NCBI GenBank assembly: GCA_002786855.1
Contig: PCUU01000065.1
Location: forward strand, 1-64,000
Direction of reading: 5' to 3'
DNA length: 64,000 nucleotides
Source of the DNA: Cytophagales bacterium CG12_big_fil_rev_8_21_14_0_65_40_12
GTDB lineage: Bacteria; Bacteroidota; Bacteroidia; Cytophagales; Cyclobacteriaceae
The number at the start of each line of letters is the position of its first letter. Position 1 is the stretch's first letter. Below, in pieces: positions 1 through 10,013 of the stretch. The notes beneath the pieces are model-generated. The model did no database searches, had not been told where the DNA came from, and worked only from the letters and a program-made list of their open reading frames with translations. Position numbers and translations under genes: made by a program.

Positions 1-1
1 A

Positions 2-37
2 ATTGAAATTACGGATGATAAAGAAAAATTGAGCTGA
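2..37 (+). CDS. Possible 3' end of a CDS entering from the left edge (…IEITDDKEKLS*)
   Basis: Open frame from base 2 to TGA at 35-37, too short to identify. Confidence 0.3.
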   Translation: MEITDDKEKLS

Positions 38-154
38 TTTCAAAAAAAAGTGCCTCGCTTTAGGGCGCAGAGAACATCCTTTCGCGAAGGAAGACACAAA
101 TCCTCGAGTGTCTGTAAATGTTCGGGGCAATTTTAGTTAATAAATTTTACAATT

Positions 155-412
155 ATGTTAAACAACATTTTAAACATTGAAGGAGCCAGCGTGCTCCCAA
201 AAGAAAAACAAAAAGCTATTAACGGAGGTGGTGGATGTGGAGTCAAGGTGGAGGGTGTTTGGCATCCTGTACCAGACTTAAATGGTAATGGCGCTACAAT
301 AGATGAGGCGTCAGATAGCTTAGGCACCTACGTAAACTTCCCAACATTTGCCGGTGTTCAGGTAGTTGGGACAGTTACAAACTGGTGTTGCGACAGTTGC
401 CCTTGGAATTGA
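155..412 (+). CDS. Double-glycine leader precursor peptide (bacteriocin/RiPP-like), 85 aa
   Basis: Leader MLNNILNIEGASVLPKEKQKAINGGGGC resembles Bacteroidetes 'L.K.EQK.I.GG' leaders. Cys at 28, 78, 79, 82 (C-terminal WCCDSCPWN). A C39-ABC exporter and HlyD gene lie downstream on the same strand. Confidence 0.85.
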   Translation: MLNNILNIEGASVLPKEKQKAINGGGGCGVKVEGVWHPVPDLNGNGATIDEASDSLGTYVNFPTFAGVQVVGTVTNWCCDSCPWN

Positions 413-426
413 ATTCAATAATTTTA

Positions 427-453
427 TTGGCCTTGTGTTTCTGACAAGGCCAA
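427..453 (+). terminator. Intergenic hairpin (10-bp stem, 7-nt loop) between precursor and downstream genes; possible attenuator
   Basis: TTGGCCTTGT-GTTTCTG-ACAAGGCCAA, perfect 10-bp inverted repeat followed by aattttaaaa. Confidence 0.6.
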
Positions 454-470
454 ATTTTAAAACTCAAGAT

Positions 471-2018
471 ATGAAAGCACTACGCCTAATTATATCAGTG
501 TTGATTTTCTTTTTTGTATTTAGTTGCGGTTCAAAAAATAAAGAAGAAGCTCTTGTCATTACAGAGCCAATTATACCACAATCATCTGTGACGCTCATAT
601 TCAATAATCCAGTAAACTCTTCAATGCTAGTCAAAACCATGGGAGATGACTCTAAAACCTATACGGCAAATCTCTCATACGATACCATTCGTATTTTTAC
701 TGATACGCCCAAGATGCTGTATATAGAGCAGAGCATGTTCATTTGGCACAAAATGACCGTTGAGCCAAATGACACGATCACGATTAGGACAGAGAAAGAT
801 GCATTTAGAATCTTGGCCGATCAACAAAAGCGCGCTTGGGCTGATATTCATTTTTTTGACTTAGCTGATAGCTTAGCTAGATTAAAATTTAAGGATAAAG
901 AAAATGTGGAATACTTATTTTCTGAACCTTTCCCCAATACAAAACCAATAAAACAAGAGGAGGGGCTAATTAATCTTGAATCAAAAAGATTTACTGGGAG
1001 AATGAAGCAAAAAAGTACTGCTGAGATTCTTGAAAATAAAGATGAGTATAGGGAGCTGTTTGATTCGCAGAAAGAAATCTATCAATTCAAAATTAATTTA
1101 CTTGATTCTCTAAACGCACTAGATCAATTAAGGGTTAGCTCATATAACTATTACAATGACGAATTATTCTTTCAAGTATTATACCAGTCACTTCTCAAAC
1201 ATATACGATCAGGCGACCCCTATTTTGAAACCTTTCTTCTCAATAATTTAAATGATGAATTATTATCAAGAAACGGTTATGGCTTGTTAGATAATTTCTT
1301 GTCTACTTTTATCTCTGGCTATATCCTTAAAGGCAAATTTGAAAGGAAAGGAAACTCCGCTGTTTTAGACTATGAAAAAGCCTTAGAAGAAATGCCCAAT
1401 TATTTCTCAGGAGACATTTTGAGAAAGCTGAATTCCGTGGCAATTAAAAAGCTCATTGAACAGAGCCCTGATATCGATTTGTTCCAGGATTTAGTTCAAA
1501 ACATAAAACTAGATTCTGGATCCAAAGCCTTGCTTACTCGACAAATTGAGGACATGATAGATGCCGACAAGTTTCAAAACTTGTCAGAAGATTCACTCTA
1601 CTTAACCTCGCTCAATAATGATTTACTTCCTTTACAAAATGTTATTGAATCCAGCAAAACGGAACTTGTCTTAGTCGATTTATGGGCCAGTTGGTGCGGC
1701 CCTTGTTTCCAGCAGTTTGATGCCACAACGGAACTCGAAAAAGAGTATTCGGAAAAACTCAGTGTTATTTACATTTCCATAGATGACTATAAAAGCAAAT
1801 GGCTCCAAGGCGTAGAAAGAGCTGGCTTAAAGGATAAAAGCAGCTTCCTTAGCGTAAACCCAAGGAAATCAAAAATTCTGACAGATGAATGGAAAGTAAC
1901 CGAGATACCTAGGTTTATCTTAATGGATAGAAAAGGTAACATTCTTTCGGAAAACACATCAGCACCCGGTTCTGATCAAATAAGGACTTTAATCAATCAA
2001 CATATTGCTAATGATTAA
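471..2018 (+). CDS. Lipoprotein with C-terminal TlpA/thioredoxin-like domain
   Basis: ORF is open from 366, but ATG 471 gives MKALRLIISVLIFFFVFSCGSK, a lipoprotein signal. C-terminal DLWASWCGPCFQQF is a thioredoxin CGPC motif. Confidence 0.85.
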   Translation: MKALRLIISVLIFFFVFSCGSKNKEEALVITEPIIPQSSVTLIFNNPVNSSMLVKTMGDDSKTYTANLSYDTIRIFTDTPKMLYIEQSMFIWHKMTVEPNDTITIRTEKDAFRILADQQKRAWADIHFFDLADSLARLKFKDKENVEYLFSEPFPNTKPIKQEEGLINLESKRFTGRMKQKSTAEILENKDEYRELFDSQKEIYQFKINLLDSLNALDQLRVSSYNYYNDELFFQVLYQSLLKHIRSGDPYFETFLLNNLNDELLSRNGYGLLDNFLSTFISGYILKGKFERKGNSAVLDYEKALEEMPNYFSGDILRKLNSVAIKKLIEQSPDIDLFQDLVQNIKLDSGSKALLTRQIEDMIDADKFQNLSEDSLYLTSLNNDLLPLQNVIESSKTELVLVDLWASWCGPCFQQFDATTELEKEYSEKLSVIYISIDDYKSKWLQGVERAGLKDKSSFLSVNPRKSKILTDEWKVTEIPRFILMDRKGNILSENTSAPGSDQIRTLINQHIAND

Positions 2019-4200
2019 CTTTCCTCATTTTACTCAGCAGGATCAAAAAGATTGCGGTCCTACCTGCATTAAAATTGTAGCCAAGCATTACAAAAAAACA
2101 ATTCCAATCCAGAAGCTGCGCGACCTGTGTGAAACCACAAGAGAGGGGAGTACTATGATGGGATTGAGTGATGCTGCAGAAGCCATTGGTTTTAGAACCA
2201 TTGGGGTAAAAATGAATTTTGAAGTGCTCCAAAAGGAAACACCATTCCCCTGCATAGTCCATTGGAACAAAAACCACTTCGCAGTGGTCTACAAAATCAA
2301 AAGAGGCACAGTCTATATCTCGGACCCGGCCATTGGACTACTTGAATACTCAAAAGAGGAATTCTTAACCCACTGGATTGGGAACAATGCAAAAGAAAGT
2401 AGTCAAGAAGGGGTTGCCCTCTTGTTAGAACCCACTCCAAAATTTTATCAAGAGAACTATGAGGAAGAAAAAGGCTATGGAATCCAGTTTGTATCAAAGT
2501 ATCTCTTTCAGTATAAGCGATTATTAATACAACTGGTCATTGGACTGGGGGCAGCCAGTTTATTACAGCTGGTTTTTCCTTTTCTTACACAGAGTATTGT
2601 AGATGTGGGTATCCAAAATCAGGACATCCAGTTTGTCTATTTAATACTGATTGCCCAGTTGTTCTTGTTTTTTGGGAAAACAGCATTAGAGGTAATCCGC
2701 AGTTGGATATTACTCCATATCAGTGCAAGAATCAATATTTCATTGATTTCTGATTTTTTCATCAAACTTATGAACCTACCGATTTCATTCTTTGATGTGA
2801 GAATGACAGGAGATATTCTTCAGCGGATCAATGATCATAAAAGGATAGAGCGGATTTTGACTACCTCTTCACTTAACGTTCTTTTCTCATTCTTAAACCT
2901 ATTCATATTCGGCTTTGTATTGGCCTACTATAGCATTCAAATCTTTTTAGTCTTTCTTGCTGGAAGCGTTTTCTACTTTTTATGGATCGTAATCTTTCTT
3001 AAAAAAAGAAAAGACCTTGATTACAAAAGATTCAGCCAAGTAAGCAGTGAACAAAGCAAGGTCATTGAACTGATCAATGGCATGCAGGAAATCAAACTGC
3101 ACAATGCCGAAAAGAAAAAACGTTGGGCATGGGAACACTTGCAGGCGAGGCTTTTTAAACTTTCAATCAAAGGGCTGGCCTTGGAACAGTACCAAAGTGT
3201 AGGTTCCTCCTTTATCAATGAATTCAAAAACATTTTGATCAGCGTGCTTTCTGCCTCATTGGTCATTCAAGGAGAGATTACTTTAGGTATGATGATGGCC
3301 ATAAGCTATATAGTTGGTCAATTGAATTCGCCAGTGGCACAATTGATCGGATTTATCAGGGAAGTTCAAGATGCCAAAATCTCTTTAGACAGACTAGGTG
3401 AAATCCATAACAAAGAAGATGAAAAGCAACATGACAGGGAAAAGAACTTACCTGTGCCTATTGATCAAGACATTCACTTATCCAAGCTCAGTTTTAGATA
3501 TACAGGTTCTGATGTCAACGTTTTAAAAGAGCTTGACCTTACCATACCCGCCAATAAAATAACAGCTGTTGTTGGAGTAAGCGGCAGTGGCAAAACTACT
3601 TTGATGAAATTACTGCTCAAGTTTTATGAACTCGGTGAAGGGTCAATATATATCGGGAAAAGTGATCTCAGCACAATTTCCCAGCATGCCTGGAGGGACA
3701 AGTGTGGAGTGGTGATGCAAGAGGGCTACATTTTTAATGATACCATTGCCAGTAATGTAGCGGTTGGAGATGAGGTGATTGACAAGGACAAACTATTGCA
3801 CTCCCTTGAAGTGGCCAATCTTTTAGATTTCGTAGAATCGCTGCCCTTGAGTTTCAATACCAAAATAGGTATGGAAGGCACTGGACTGAGCACTGGCCAA
3901 AAACAAAGGCTCTTAATTGCAAGGGCAGTTTACAAAGACCCAAAATTTCTGTTCTTTGATGAGGCAACATCATCACTTGATGCCAACAATGAAAAAACCA
4001 TAATGGAAAACTTGGACAAGTTCTTTCAAAATAAAACTGTACTGGTGATTGCACACCGATTAAGCACTGTAAAAAATGCAGACCAGATTGTTGTTTTGGA
4101 CAAGGGAAGAATTGTTGAAACTGGTACGCACAAAGAATTGGTTGATCAGGAAGGTGCATATTTTGAATTGGTCAAAAATCAATTAGAACTAGGGAATTAA
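2005..4200 (+). CDS. Peptidase C39-containing ABC transporter (bacteriocin/GG-peptide exporter); start may be 2011
   Basis: N-terminal C39 signature QQDQKDCGPTC…HWNKNHFAVV…DPA, then ABC transmembrane region, Walker A GVSGSGKTT, LSTGQKQR signature, FFDEATSSLD. Confidence 0.95.
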   Translation: MLMINFPHFTQQDQKDCGPTCIKIVAKHYKKTIPIQKLRDLCETTREGSTMMGLSDAAEAIGFRTIGVKMNFEVLQKETPFPCIVHWNKNHFAVVYKIKRGTVYISDPAIGLLEYSKEEFLTHWIGNNAKESSQEGVALLLEPTPKFYQENYEEEKGYGIQFVSKYLFQYKRLLIQLVIGLGAASLLQLVFPFLTQSIVDVGIQNQDIQFVYLILIAQLFLFFGKTALEVIRSWILLHISARINISLISDFFIKLMNLPISFFDVRMTGDILQRINDHKRIERILTTSSLNVLFSFLNLFIFGFVLAYYSIQIFLVFLAGSVFYFLWIVIFLKKRKDLDYKRFSQVSSEQSKVIELINGMQEIKLHNAEKKKRWAWEHLQARLFKLSIKGLALEQYQSVGSSFINEFKNILISVLSASLVIQGEITLGMMMAISYIVGQLNSPVAQLIGFIREVQDAKISLDRLGEIHNKEDEKQHDREKNLPVPIDQDIHLSKLSFRYTGSDVNVLKELDLTIPANKITAVVGVSGSGKTTLMKLLLKFYELGEGSIYIGKSDLSTISQHAWRDKCGVVMQEGYIFNDTIASNVAVGDEVIDKDKLLHSLEVANLLDFVESLPLSFNTKIGMEGTGLSTGQKQRLLIARAVYKDPKFLFFDEATSSLDANNEKTIMENLDKFFQNKTVLVIAHRLSTVKNADQIVVLDKGRIVETGTHKELVDQEGAYFELVKNQLELGN

Positions 4201-5495
4201 TGACTAAAGAAAGTAAGCATTCAAATATAGAACTCCGGTCAGAGGAAGTTCAAGACATCCTCAACAGGCCTCCCAACTGGATGATCAAATGGGGAAATAC
4301 CGTTCTTATTGCTATGGTGATTATGGCCCTACTCTTAAGCTATTTTATAAAGTATCCAGATGTGATCATTGGTAAAGCCACCATTTCAACCGATATCCCT
4401 CCTGCCTTTGTGGTAAGCAATGTAAATGGAAGAATCGGTAAAGTCTTAAAAGAAAATGGTGAGACTGTGCTTTCTGGGGAAATATTGGCCGAACTGATTA
4501 ACCCTATTCCAACTTCATCAATTGACTACCTCGATTCCTTGCTTTCCAGTGCTTCGGCATTCGTCTCAGATTCATTGAATCAGACTTACAAAGATTTTGA
4601 GGCCATCGACTTCTATGAAGCGACAGGAGATGTTATTAACTTATTGGGGGCTTTGGAAGAATATCATTTCTTTTTATTCAATGAAAGCTCATTTAATAAT
4701 CTCCATGATTTGGAAAGTAAGCTTAACGCCAATCTGAGGCTCGAAACAATTTTAAAAAGGGAAGTTGAATTGAGCAAAATAGACATTGAAAATGCACGCG
4801 AAAAGTTTAAAATGGAGGAGCAGGAATATAAATTAGGCTATGTGACTAAACTAAATTTCCTTAATGCCCAATCCACCTTTAACCAATCGCTCAAAACAGA
4901 AGAGAATATAAAAAGGAGCATCATTCAAATGGAGATCACTATTAATGATTTAAAGAGTCAAATCAGCAATTTTAGAACTGAACGTCAGGCACAGAAAATG
5001 ACCTTCCTAGCAAAAATCCGTGAACTTATTGTCAATCTGGAAAACTACATCGTAAGGTGGAAAACGGAGTTTACCATTAAAGCCCCTATTTCTGGTAGGG
5101 TTGATTATTCAGGCCGTATTAAAACAAATCAGCTTATCAGTTCAGGTGATCGATTATTTGCTATAATACCGCCAACAGGAAACTATGAAACTGTTCTAGA
5201 CCTTCCAGCACAAGGGTTCGGAAAAGTGGAGGTGGGTCAAGAGGTCAAACTTAAGCTTGACAACTACCCCTATAATGAATATGGATTTGTGAATGGCAGG
5301 GTAAGCAAAATGGCATCGTTGCCAAAAGAAGACACTTATCAAGTAGAAGTAATACTGGAGAATGCCCTTACTAGCTCATATAATATCGATTTAGAGTATA
5401 GCCCTGAAATGACTGCAACAGCAGAAGTAATTACCAAAGATCTCCGACTGATTGAAAGACTCTTTAATTCACTTAGGTCAATTTTTGACAATTGA
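4200..5495 (+). CDS. HlyD family secretion/membrane fusion protein
   Basis: Single N-terminal TM, biotinyl-lipoyl-like segment (VVSNVNGRIGKVLKENGETV), coiled coil, C-terminal APISGRVDYSG barrel. Directly follows the exporter. Confidence 0.9.
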   Translation: MTKESKHSNIELRSEEVQDILNRPPNWMIKWGNTVLIAMVIMALLLSYFIKYPDVIIGKATISTDIPPAFVVSNVNGRIGKVLKENGETVLSGEILAELINPIPTSSIDYLDSLLSSASAFVSDSLNQTYKDFEAIDFYEATGDVINLLGALEEYHFFLFNESSFNNLHDLESKLNANLRLETILKREVELSKIDIENAREKFKMEEQEYKLGYVTKLNFLNAQSTFNQSLKTEENIKRSIIQMEITINDLKSQISNFRTERQAQKMTFLAKIRELIVNLENYIVRWKTEFTIKAPISGRVDYSGRIKTNQLISSGDRLFAIIPPTGNYETVLDLPAQGFGKVEVGQEVKLKLDNYPYNEYGFVNGRVSKMASLPKEDTYQVEVILENALTSSYNIDLEYSPEMTATAEVITKDLRLIERLFNSLRSIFDN

Positions 5496-5496
5496 T

Positions 5497-6768
5497 TTAC
5501 CTAGTCAACACCTGAGAACGATGCATATCCATTTTGAGGAGCACAAAAAGCATTACGGTAAAGGACCAGAGTGATGAACCTCCATAGCTAAAAAAAGGAA
5601 GTGGAATACCCACAACGGGGAATAACCCGATCGTCATGGCGATATTGATGGTGAAGTGGAAAAAAAGGATAGAGGCTACCGCATAGCCATAAAACCGAGC
5701 AAATTTGAACTTCTGCCGCTCCGCAATAGATATGATCCTGATCATTAAAATTAGGAACAAAACGATCACAACAGCGCTTCCAATCCAACCGTGTTCTTCG
5801 GCCAAAGTGCTAAAGATAAAGTCCGTGCTTTGTTCGGGTACATAACCGTACTTGGTCTGCGTTCCTTCCAGAAAGCCTTTACCGGCAAAGCCACCAGAGC
5901 CAATGGCAATTTTTGATTGTTCTAAATTCCAACCCTCTGCTTTCGGGTTAACCAATTCAGGCCTGAAAATGGCTTCAATCCGGCTCTTTTGGTATCCCTT
6001 GAGCACATTATTTAAGAGATAATCCGTAGTAAAGACAAAGCCCACACAGAGTATGGCTCCTACGATAATCAATATGATTCTACCTTTGGTCTTTTCAGTA
6101 AGCGCAATGGCAATAGCCGCCAATACCGCCAAGCCAATGATGATATAGATTTGAGGCAGCAGCAGCGTGAGTATAAACAGCCCAGCAGCCGTAAAGCCCA
6201 AAACCAAATAGCTTGCGGGGAATCCCTCGCGATAAAGTGGAATGATCAAGGCGGCAAAAACCATGGCGGAACCTGTATCGGGCTGCAATAATATAAGGCC
6301 AACAGGCAAAGCGATCATGGCCAAAACAATCAATTGATGCTTGAATTCATTGAGTTTGACGCCCGTGGTGGAAATGTACCTTGCCAGTAGCAGTGCCGTG
6401 GCCAACTTGGTAAACTCAGCCGGTTGAAACCGAAAAATGCCTAAATCAAACCAAGCCCTTGCCCCATTGATTTTAGTCCCAAAAACTAATACGCCAATTA
6501 ACAAGCATAAAAACAGTACATAGAGCGCAGGGGCAAAGGACTCGTAAATGCGAAAATCCAAAAGCAGGATAATAATAATCAGAAAGACAGCCCCGCCAAT
6601 GAACAAAAGCTGTCTTCCTGAATTGAGGCTTAAATCGAAAATATTTGAAGCGGATTCTGGATCGTAAACTGATGCAAAAATATTGAACCAGCCCATTATT
6701 ACTAAAATCACGTAAAGCAATACAATGGACCAATCAAGGTGCTTTAATATGGATTCTCCTTTTCTCAA
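5497..6768 (-). CDS. rodA: Rod shape-determining protein RodA (SEDS)
   Basis: SEDS polytopic protein with PLPFFSYGGSS motif, in rod cluster context. Confidence 0.93.
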   Translation of the reverse strand: MRKGESILKHLDWSIVLLYVILVIMGWFNIFASVYDPESASNIFDLSLNSGRQLLFIGGAVFLIIIILLLDFRIYESFAPALYVLFLCLLIGVLVFGTKINGARAWFDLGIFRFQPAEFTKLATALLLARYISTTGVKLNEFKHQLIVLAMIALPVGLILLQPDTGSAMVFAALIIPLYREGFPASYLVLGFTAAGLFILTLLLPQIYIIIGLAVLAAIAIALTEKTKGRIILIIVGAILCVGFVFTTDYLLNNVLKGYQKSRIEAIFRPELVNPKAEGWNLEQSKIAIGSGGFAGKGFLEGTQTKYGYVPEQSTDFIFSTLAEEHGWIGSAVVIVLFLILMIRIISIAERQKFKFARFYGYAVASILFFHFTINIAMTIGLFPVVGIPLPFFSYGGSSLWSFTVMLFVLLKMDMHRSQVLTR

Positions 6769-8648
6769 TTAGTTTGGGCTTCCTTCTTCTTACGCTCCTT
6801 TTCCAAACGCTTCTGCTCGATTGCTTTCCTTTGAATTTCATCTAAAAAGTCGCCTTTTAAGACATACTCTTCTCTATTTCTCCAATCTTTTTCGACATAA
6901 CCTTTTAAATATTTTTCCATTATCAAACCTGCGGTTGTCGCTGCTGCACGGCTACCCCAACCTGCATTCTCTACATAAACAGAAATGGCTATTTGTGGAT
7001 TTTCTATCGGAGCAAAGGACATAAATACCGAGTGATCAAGAGTTTCATCTTTAGCTCCATTTTCTGCAGTGCCAGTCTTACTGGCAATTGGAATATCTTT
7101 GATCAAAGCCCTATAAGTACCTTGCGCTGACCTAGTCATTCCTTCGATAATAGCTGGATAGTAATCTGTCCCATTTCCAGTGTAATTCTTCTCTAAGATG
7201 TTCGGAGTTGTAACCCCATCCTTTTCAAACGCCTTTACCAAATGCGGTTTTACATAATATCCCCTATTGGCAATGATTGCAGCAAGGTTAGCTACCTGCA
7301 AGGGTGTCACTAAGATTTCTCCTTGCCCAATTGATATTGACTGGATATTACTGTATGCCCAACGTCTTTCTCCAATTAAGCTGTTATAATACTTAACATC
7401 TGGTATTAGACCTCTCGCCTCTCCAGGAACATCAAGACCTAGCGGAGATCCAAATCCAAACTTTCGTACAGCCGTTGCCCATTTGGCCAAACCTATGGGC
7501 GTATCTATGAAAATATTTGGGTCTTCCTTTTGATTTACAACCCTTCTCATAACCTCTAGGAAGTAGTTATTTGAAGACTTTTCAATTCCCCTAGCTACAT
7601 CATAATAACCTGCCGGAGCGTGATCACCAATTTTCGTTATATCACAGTAAATCTGTTCATTAGCCCCAATTACCCCTGCATCCAAAGCAATTAATGCCTG
7701 TACTGTTTTAAAAACTGATCCTGCAGGGTATTGACCCATATAAGCTCTATTATATAGGGGTTTGGTGGTGTCTGAGGCAAGCTTTTGGTAATTATCCCCA
7801 AACTGTCTTCCAGTTAATAAGTTTGGGTCGTAGGAAGGTGCAGTAGCCAACACTAAAATTTCACCTGTGGCAGGTTCAATCGCAACGATACTTCCCACTT
7901 TTCCTTCTAGCAATTTTTCAGCGTATGCCTGCAAATCTTTTTTAATGGTTGTGATCAGGTTAATGCCTGGTACAGAAGTAGTGTCGTAAGCGCCATCTTT
8001 AAAAGAGCCTTTTTCAATTCCCCTTACATTCACCTTTTTATAACTGACCCCTCGCTGACCCCGCAATTGTTTTTCGTAATATTCTTCCAGGCCTGTAATT
8101 CCCTTGTTGTCTCCAGATTGATAATAGCCCGTAGTATCTCTCTCCAATTGCCTTTGGCTAATCTCTCCAGTGTATCCCACTTCACTGGCGAGTATTGGAG
8201 CGGTATAACCACGAACGGTCCTAGGATTCACGAAAAAGCCCTGGTAATTATAAAGCATGTCTTGGATCCGGGCGTATTCCTCTTGTGAAATTTTCTTTAG
8301 AAATGCCGAGGGCTTGACTGCGGAATACTTTTTCGCGGCCTTCATATTGGTCATGAAGGTTTCTTTGTCAATGCCCAATAAATCACAAAAAGCAGTTGTA
8401 TCTGGAATCCTTACATCTTTTGGGATGACCATTAAATCATAAATTGGCTCGTTGTAAACCAGAAGCTCCCCATCTCTGTCGTAAATCAAACCACGGAAAG
8501 GATATTCAACAATGCGTTGAACGATATTTCGCTCAGCCTTCGTGGCGTAATTTTCGTCCAAAACCTGAAGTGCAAATAACTTGATGAGAAAAATGACTCC
8601 GATTAAAATGAAAATTCCCTGAATAATAAACCTTCTACTCTCCCACAT
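6765..8648 (-). CDS. mrdA: Penicillin-binding protein 2
   Basis: Transpeptidase motifs (PAGSVFKT, SSNNYF, SKTGTAENG). Between mreD and rodA. Confidence 0.93.
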   Translation of the reverse strand: MWESRRFIIQGIFILIGVIFLIKLFALQVLDENYATKAERNIVQRIVEYPFRGLIYDRDGELLVYNEPIYDLMVIPKDVRIPDTTAFCDLLGIDKETFMTNMKAAKKYSAVKPSAFLKKISQEEYARIQDMLYNYQGFFVNPRTVRGYTAPILASEVGYTGEISQRQLERDTTGYYQSGDNKGITGLEEYYEKQLRGQRGVSYKKVNVRGIEKGSFKDGAYDTTSVPGINLITTIKKDLQAYAEKLLEGKVGSIVAIEPATGEILVLATAPSYDPNLLTGRQFGDNYQKLASDTTKPLYNRAYMGQYPAGSVFKTVQALIALDAGVIGANEQIYCDITKIGDHAPAGYYDVARGIEKSSNNYFLEVMRRVVNQKEDPNIFIDTPIGLAKWATAVRKFGFGSPLGLDVPGEARGLIPDVKYYNSLIGERRWAYSNIQSISIGQGEILVTPLQVANLAAIIANRGYYVKPHLVKAFEKDGVTTPNILEKNYTGNGTDYYPAIIEGMTRSAQGTYRALIKDIPIASKTGTAENGAKDETLDHSVFMSFAPIENPQIAISVYVENAGWGSRAAATTAGLIMEKYLKGYVEKDWRNREEYVLKGDFLDEIQRKAIEQKRLEKERKKKEAQTN

Positions 8649-9160
8649 TATAATTTTGACTTAGCATAAAAAAGGTACTGAATAGCGAGCATAAAAACCA
8701 GCGAAATTATACTTGTAACGAACATTTTGAGTAAAGAAAGCCCAATAAGTTGGCCTCCACTTTCGAGTAAAAAAACAGCTAGCGAATGCAAGGCAATTAA
8801 GGGTAAGGCGTAAATAATGAACCATGTCAGGCCATAGCTTGAGATCATTGGCAAATCATTCACTTCATAACCACTGCGAGGTTTGTTTATCGCCATCCAA
8901 TAAGGGCGGATGAACATAATGAGTACACTGGCCGCAGCATGAATTCCTGTGGTGCTATAAAAGAGGTCCACGGTCAGGCCCAGTAATAAACCTGTGATCA
9001 TCGCACCTGCAAAGCCCATTTCCAAAGGCAAAAACAATAGCGCCATTAGGTACAAAAAGCAAAAACCAACGCCAAAAAGCACGAGGTATTTGAGCACGAA
9101 AACCTGAACGAGTGCCAACACTAGAAAAGTGAAGATTAACAAGATCAAGTTTCTACTCAT
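8648..9160 (-). CDS. mreD: Rod shape-determining protein MreD
   Basis: Small polytopic protein between mreC and mrdA. Confidence 0.85.
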   Translation of the reverse strand: MSRNLILLIFTFLVLALVQVFVLKYLVLFGVGFCFLYLMALLFLPLEMGFAGAMITGLLLGLTVDLFYSTTGIHAAASVLIMFIRPYWMAINKPRSGYEVNDLPMISSYGLTWFIIYALPLIALHSLAVFLLESGGQLIGLSLLKMFVTSIISLVFMLAIQYLFYAKSKL

Positions 9161-10007
9161 TGTCTTTTATCGGGTTTTTGGCGGCCAAAGAATCAATTTC
9201 TTGACGATCCACATTTTCGATTACATATACATAGGCCAGTTTACCAAAGTCTACACTTAAAGCTACATCTACTTTCAAGTCTCTTTGATTTGGATCGGGA
9301 GCAACCGAAGCCACAGTGCCAATGAGCAAATCTTTTGGATAGAGCGTACTAAAACCAGAGGTTAAAACGGAGTCTCCAACCGCAATATTCACCTCTCTGG
9401 TGACATACAAAAGTTGGGCGTGCCTAGGGTCTCTACTATCGCCATCCCATTGAATGGTTGCGAAGCGGCCAGAGTTTTTATGCTTGGCAGAAACCTGATT
9501 CTGGGCATTCAACAAAGAAATACCCACCGAAAAATTTGCAGACACCGACCTTATTTTACCAACGATTCCCCGCTGATTAATGACTCCCATGCCCGGCTGA
9601 ATACCATCCTTCTCTCCTTTATTGATCATAAAGAAGTTGTGGCTTTGCCGAATAGAATTATTGATAATCTCAGCTGCCCGAAGTATGTATTGAACTGAAT
9701 CGGTAGAATCTGCCTCGATGGCAAAGACTTCTGTAGAATCAAGCATGGCTTTAGGCCTTTGCAGCAACAATTGCCTAAGTCTGGCATTTTCTTGGGCCAG
9801 CTCAGTATTTACCTGTTTTAGCCCAAAATAATCGCCCACATTATCGGCTGTCTGATTTACCCTACCCACCAAACCTGCCGTGGTTTTAAAGTAGGCATTT
9901 CTCTGGTAGTCATTATTGCCTACAATCAACCACAAGCAAAAAAGCTCCAGAATCAAAAATGTGAAAAAGGCTCTGTATTTATAAAGAAAAGCAAATAATT
10001 GGCCCAT
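9153..10007 (-). CDS. mreC: Rod shape-determining protein MreC
   Basis: N-terminal TM, coiled coil and MreC-type GVINQRGIVGKI…DSVLTSGFSTLYPKDLLIGTV. Confidence 0.93.
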   Translation of the reverse strand: MGQLFAFLYKYRAFFTFLILELFCLWLIVGNNDYQRNAYFKTTAGLVGRVNQTADNVGDYFGLKQVNTELAQENARLRQLLLQRPKAMLDSTEVFAIEADSTDSVQYILRAAEIINNSIRQSHNFFMINKGEKDGIQPGMGVINQRGIVGKIRSVSANFSVGISLLNAQNQVSAKHKNSGRFATIQWDGDSRDPRHAQLLYVTREVNIAVGDSVLTSGFSTLYPKDLLIGTVASVAPDPNQRDLKVDVALSVDFGKLAYVYVIENVDRQEIDSLAAKNPIKDNE

Positions 10008-10013
10008 TCATCA

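Noticed and set aside
133-327. Minus-strand 64-aa ORF opposite the precursor peptide
   Set aside because: Antisense to a better supported GG-leader gene; composition is proline/serine-rich with no motif.
366-470. Upstream extension of the thioredoxin lipoprotein ORF
   Set aside because: It would overlap the precursor gene and bury the lipoprotein signal; ATG 471 gives a clean signal peptide.
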